From assembly GCA_007859835.1 (NCBI GenBank), contig SJPJ01000002.1, forward strand, positions 635,278 through 699,277: DNA of 64,000 nt. Direction: 5' to 3'. Shown here piece by piece: positions 61,645-64,000 of the stretch. Within the stretch, counting starts at the first letter, position 1, and every line of letters begins with the position of its first letter. The notes beneath the pieces are model-generated. The model searched no databases, was not told the origin of the DNA, and saw only the letters and a program-made list of their open reading frames with translations. The translations under genes were made by a program, and so were the position numbers. Source of the DNA: Novipirellula herctigrandis (GTDB taxonomy: Bacteria > Planctomycetota > Planctomycetia > Pirellulales > Pirellulaceae).

Positions 61645-63501
61645 TTACTTGGCGACCACCTTTGCGTGCTTGCGTTTTCCTGATTTCTTGCCCGACATCG
61701 CCGGACTGTTCTTACCCTTTGGCGATTTTTTACCGAACCGCTTGGGGGCACCGTTTCCAGCGAAGGGCTTTCGCTTGCGGCTATCGCTTCCACCTTTTCC
61801 GCCCGCATGACCTTCCAAACCGCGGATGTCTAATTGCTTTCCAACGACCCAAGTGCGGCGAAGCGTTTGGAATATTTCGTTTGGCATCCCTTCGGGTAAA
61901 TCGACGGTCGTGTAATGCGTTTGAATATCGATCGGGCCGATAAATTGGCCTTCGATACCCGCTTCATTGGCGATCGCACCAACCAGATTACCTGGCTTTA
62001 GCCCATCGACATGACCGACTTCGACTCGAAATCGTTGCATTCCTTCACGAACCGGACCGTTTCGCATCGAGCGTCTTCCCGATCTACGATCAAAATCCTG
62101 ACTTTCATCTCGATCTCGGCGGTCTCCAAAATCGCGTTTTTTCCCACGCTTTGGCTTGGGCGCATCCTTGAGCAGTAACGGGCGGCCACCTCGCGTCATT
62201 TCCGCAAGCGCTGCTGCCACCATCTCGATCGGTTGCTCCGTTTCCTCGACATATTGGCTGATCAGATCTTTGAAGAACGAAACATCTCGCCCTGCAATCG
62301 TTTCCGTGATGCTGTTTTTAAAACCATCAATTCGCTTCTTGTTAATCTCTTCCGTCGTAGGCGGATTGACCACTTCAATGGTTTGCCGAGTCAATCGTTC
62401 AATCGCACGGAGTCGTCCGGTTTGGCTTCGCGAAAGCAAAAGAATGGCTTCGCCACTACGTCCGGCTCGCCCGGTGCGGCCAATGCGATGAATGTAGGAT
62501 TCGCTATCATGGGGTGCGTCGAAGTTAATCACGTGACTGATGCGTGATACATCCAAGCCTCGAGCAGCAACATCGGTTGCCACCAAGATATCCAAGTGGC
62601 CCGACTTCAACTTATCGACGGTCCGTTCGCGAAGCCCTTGAGGCATGTCACCGTTCAGTGCCGCCGCAGCATAACCCCAACGTGTTAGATTATCGGCCAA
62701 GGTGGTTGTTGATTCTTTGGTTTTGGCAAATACGATCACGCCGTCTGTGGTTTCGGCTTCGAGAAGCCGCATCAACAATTCTGGTTTTTCTCTTGGTGTT
62801 ACGTACAACGCTCGTTGGCGAATTCCATCGGCCGTCATCGTTTTCTGCTTGATTTGAATCGTTTCAGGATTCTTCAAGTGCTTATTGGCAATCCGACGAA
62901 TCGGCTGCGGAAGGGTTGCAGAGAAAAGTGCGATTTGAGTCTCCGCCGGAGTCTGATCGAGTACAAATTGGACATCTTCAAGGAAGCCCATGTTCAACAT
63001 CTCGTCCGCTTCATCGAGCACCAAACAATCAAGTTGGTTCACGACAAGCGTGCCACGTTTGATATGGTCAATCACACGACCAGGTGTTCCGACAACGACC
63101 TGAACACCTCGTCGCAATTGTTTCAGTTGGGGTTCGTAATCTTGACCGCCATAAATCGCGGCGACCGACATCCGGTCCATTTCGCCACCGTAAGTCGAAA
63201 AGGACTTTGCAACTTGAATCGCAAGCTCTCGCGTCGGTGCAAGCACTAACACTTGAACCGCCGTTTTACTCGGGTCAATTCGTGACAAAATCGGCAGCGC
63301 GAAGGCGGCGGTCTTTCCAGTTCCCGTTTGGGCCTGGCCAATCACATCACGTCCATCGAGCAGGTGTGGAATGACGGCGGCTTGAATAAGTGACGGCGTC
63401 GTATAACCAGCTTTTAGCACGGCTTTTTGAACGGCGTCGGAAAGAGCAAGGCCAGAAAATGTTTCGGTAACGGTAGCGGGGCTGTTGTCCAGCTGAGTCA
63501 T
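61645..63501 (-). CDS. deaD: DEAD-box ATP-dependent RNA helicase (DeaD/CsdA-like)
   Basis: The 618-residue helicase has Q motif, AQTGTGKTAAF, PTRELAIQ, GTPGR, DEAD (LVLDEADEMLNMGF), SAT, DVAARGLDV and HRIGRTGRAGR. The C-terminal region has an RNA-binding domain (RVEVGHVDGLKPGNLVGAI; DIQTHYTTVDLPEGM) and a basic Gly/Lys tail. Such helicases unwind RNA during ribosome assembly, often in the cold. ATG 63501 is preferred over TTG 63516. A hairpin lies in the leader 22 bases upstream. Confidence 0.94.
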   Translation of the reverse strand: MTQLDNSPATVTETFSGLALSDAVQKAVLKAGYTTPSLIQAAVIPHLLDGRDVIGQAQTGTGKTAAFALPILSRIDPSKTAVQVLVLAPTRELAIQVAKSFSTYGGEMDRMSVAAIYGGQDYEPQLKQLRRGVQVVVGTPGRVIDHIKRGTLVVNQLDCLVLDEADEMLNMGFLEDVQFVLDQTPAETQIALFSATLPQPIRRIANKHLKNPETIQIKQKTMTADGIRQRALYVTPREKPELLMRLLEAETTDGVIVFAKTKESTTTLADNLTRWGYAAAALNGDMPQGLRERTVDKLKSGHLDILVATDVAARGLDVSRISHVINFDAPHDSESYIHRIGRTGRAGRSGEAILLLSRSQTGRLRAIERLTRQTIEVVNPPTTEEINKKRIDGFKNSITETIAGRDVSFFKDLISQYVEETEQPIEMVAAALAEMTRGGRPLLLKDAPKPKRGKKRDFGDRRDRDESQDFDRRSGRRSMRNGPVREGMQRFRVEVGHVDGLKPGNLVGAIANEAGIEGQFIGPIDIQTHYTTVDLPEGMPNEIFQTLRRTWVVGKQLDIRGLEGHAGGKGGSDSRKRKPFAGNGAPKRFGKKSPKGKNSPAMSGKKSGKRKHAKVVAK

Positions 63502-63522
63502 ACGGGTACTTTGCAAGTAAGA

Positions 63523-63561
63523 GCGTGTTCGAAAAAGGGTCTCACCCTCGATAGAACACGC
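63523..63561 (-). promoter_or_regulatory. Hairpin in the 5' leader of the DEAD-box helicase gene
   Basis: GCGTGTTC (63523-63530) pairs with GAACACGC (63554-63561). Inside is a second stem of GGGT with ACCC (minus strand: GGGT-GAG-ACCC). The hairpin lies 22 bases before ATG 63501 and could affect translation or be a helicase target. This is inference from structure alone. Confidence 0.45.
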
Positions 63562-63928
63562 TTTGATTCAACACCACTCGGTAGGCACCGGTTTGTTGAA
63601 CTGGATGGTCTGACTCAGAATCGGCCAGAGCAATGGATAAAGCACGTTCGTAGAGGAATTCCTCGCGGCAAAAGCGTTGCCACGGACAGGCAGACTGTAA
63701 GAAAACATTGTCTTTTCCGCAACTCTCGGCGCGAGGTCGCCCTCGCATTGCAGGTAGGTTTATAACGACGCATCGTGCACTGTGTGACGCAATTGGATCA
63801 CCGAGAGTCCTTAGCGTGAATCAACGCCCCCTTCGCAAAAAACGCAAAACTTTCAGTTTTCCAACTATCCATGTGGTTCTTCGGTCCGTGCCAGGCGACT
63901 CTCTTCAACTTCGGTTGTGGTCACGCCA

Positions 63929-63960
63929 ACAAAAAAACGCGAGACAACTGTCTCGCGTTC
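63929..63960 (-). terminator. Rho-independent terminator of a minus-strand gene to the right
   Basis: AACGCGAGA (63936-63944) pairs perfectly with TCTCGCGTT (63951-63959) around CAACTG. A seven-A run (63931-63937) gives a U tract on the minus strand. Confidence 0.85.
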
Positions 63961-64000
63961 TCTTGATATCCATCGTTAGCAAACAACAATTGGTTCGCTA

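Larger units (their letters stand above)
63502..64000. other. Leader and upstream region of the helicase gene
   Basis: About 500 bases with no convincing gene. A 68-residue minus-strand frame at 63542-63748 has no recognisable features. A hairpin (63523-63561) and, near the right end, a minus-strand terminator (63929-63960) belonging to a gene outside the window are listed separately. Confidence 0.5.

Noticed and set aside
63542-63748. 68-residue minus-strand frame upstream of the helicase gene
   Set aside because: No ribosome site, no recognisable domain, and its end runs into the leader hairpin. It is more likely non-coding.
1-64000. A mobile element or genomic island as the source of unusual genes
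   Set aside because: I saw no transposase, integrase, tRNA-linked direct repeats or phage genes. Gene content is even and typical of a planctomycete chromosome.

Overview
The window looks like a chromosomal segment of a planctomycete, most likely a Pirellulaceae member related to Rhodopirellula. This is inferred from gene content, not from a database search. The signs are four DUF1559 prepilin-like genes with the C-terminal H-x9-DG motif, a Tat-exported Gfo/Idh/MocA oxidoreductase, a CRTAC1/UnbV protein next to a multihaem cytochrome-TPR protein, a methanofuran-type MfnB homologue, a membrane Ser/Thr kinase, two ClpP paralogues side by side, and many secreted or lipid-anchored proteins of unknown function. 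I see no transposase, integrase, phage gene or CRISPR array.

Layout. 1-3187: dnaE on the minus strand, running off the left edge. 3.6-6.5 kb: a DoxX-like membrane protein and a Tat-signal oxidoreductase. 6.8-11.4 kb: a TolC-like outer-membrane protein facing an exopolysaccharide sugar transferase, then nadC. 11.6-16 kb: a ComEA-like protein, uvrB, a class III sirtuin overlapping a SprT-like metalloprotein. 16.2-21.6 kb: secreted proteins, a small lipoprotein and the first DUF1559 gene. 21.8-24.5 kb: an FKBP isomerase, the hybrid cluster protein Hcp, and a divergent Crp/Fnr regulator with a TTGAC-N4-ATCAA site between them. 24.5-30.8 kb: a minus-strand run with a sugar isomerase-like protein, the CRTAC1/UnbV protein, a pentahaem cytochrome-TPR protein and a repeat-containing secreted protein.

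30.9-37.4 kb is the most distinctive part. An ECF-type sigma factor and a membrane partner are followed by three consecutive GspF-like proteins, three minor pseudopilin-like proteins and a DUF1559 protein, all packed with 1-17 base overlaps or tiny gaps. It looks like a self-contained type II secretion/type IV pilus-like assembly module. No ATPase, secretin or prepilin peptidase is encoded in the window.

37.4-42.9 kb: an N-formylglutamate amidohydrolase-like protein, a secreted propeller-like protein divergent from a TlpA-type thioredoxin, and a SIS + two Gfo/Idh operon. 43-51 kb: a Ser/Thr kinase, a monohaem cytochrome, two further DUF1559 genes (one again preceded by a small lipoprotein) and an EF-hand serine hydrolase. 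51-58 kb: a glycine-zipper protein, nrdR, a PH-domain protein, a GYF/zinc-ribbon protein, a cysteine-less redoxin lipoprotein, MfnB and RNase D. 58-64 kb: a GH10 xylanase, two ClpPs, tRNA-Glu, a second FKBP lipoprotein and a DEAD-box RNA helicase with a hairpin in its leader.

Most housekeeping genes look intact. Protein assignments rest on motifs read by eye. Start sites were chosen from signal peptides, Shine-Dalgarno-like sequences and overlaps, and several remain uncertain as noted.
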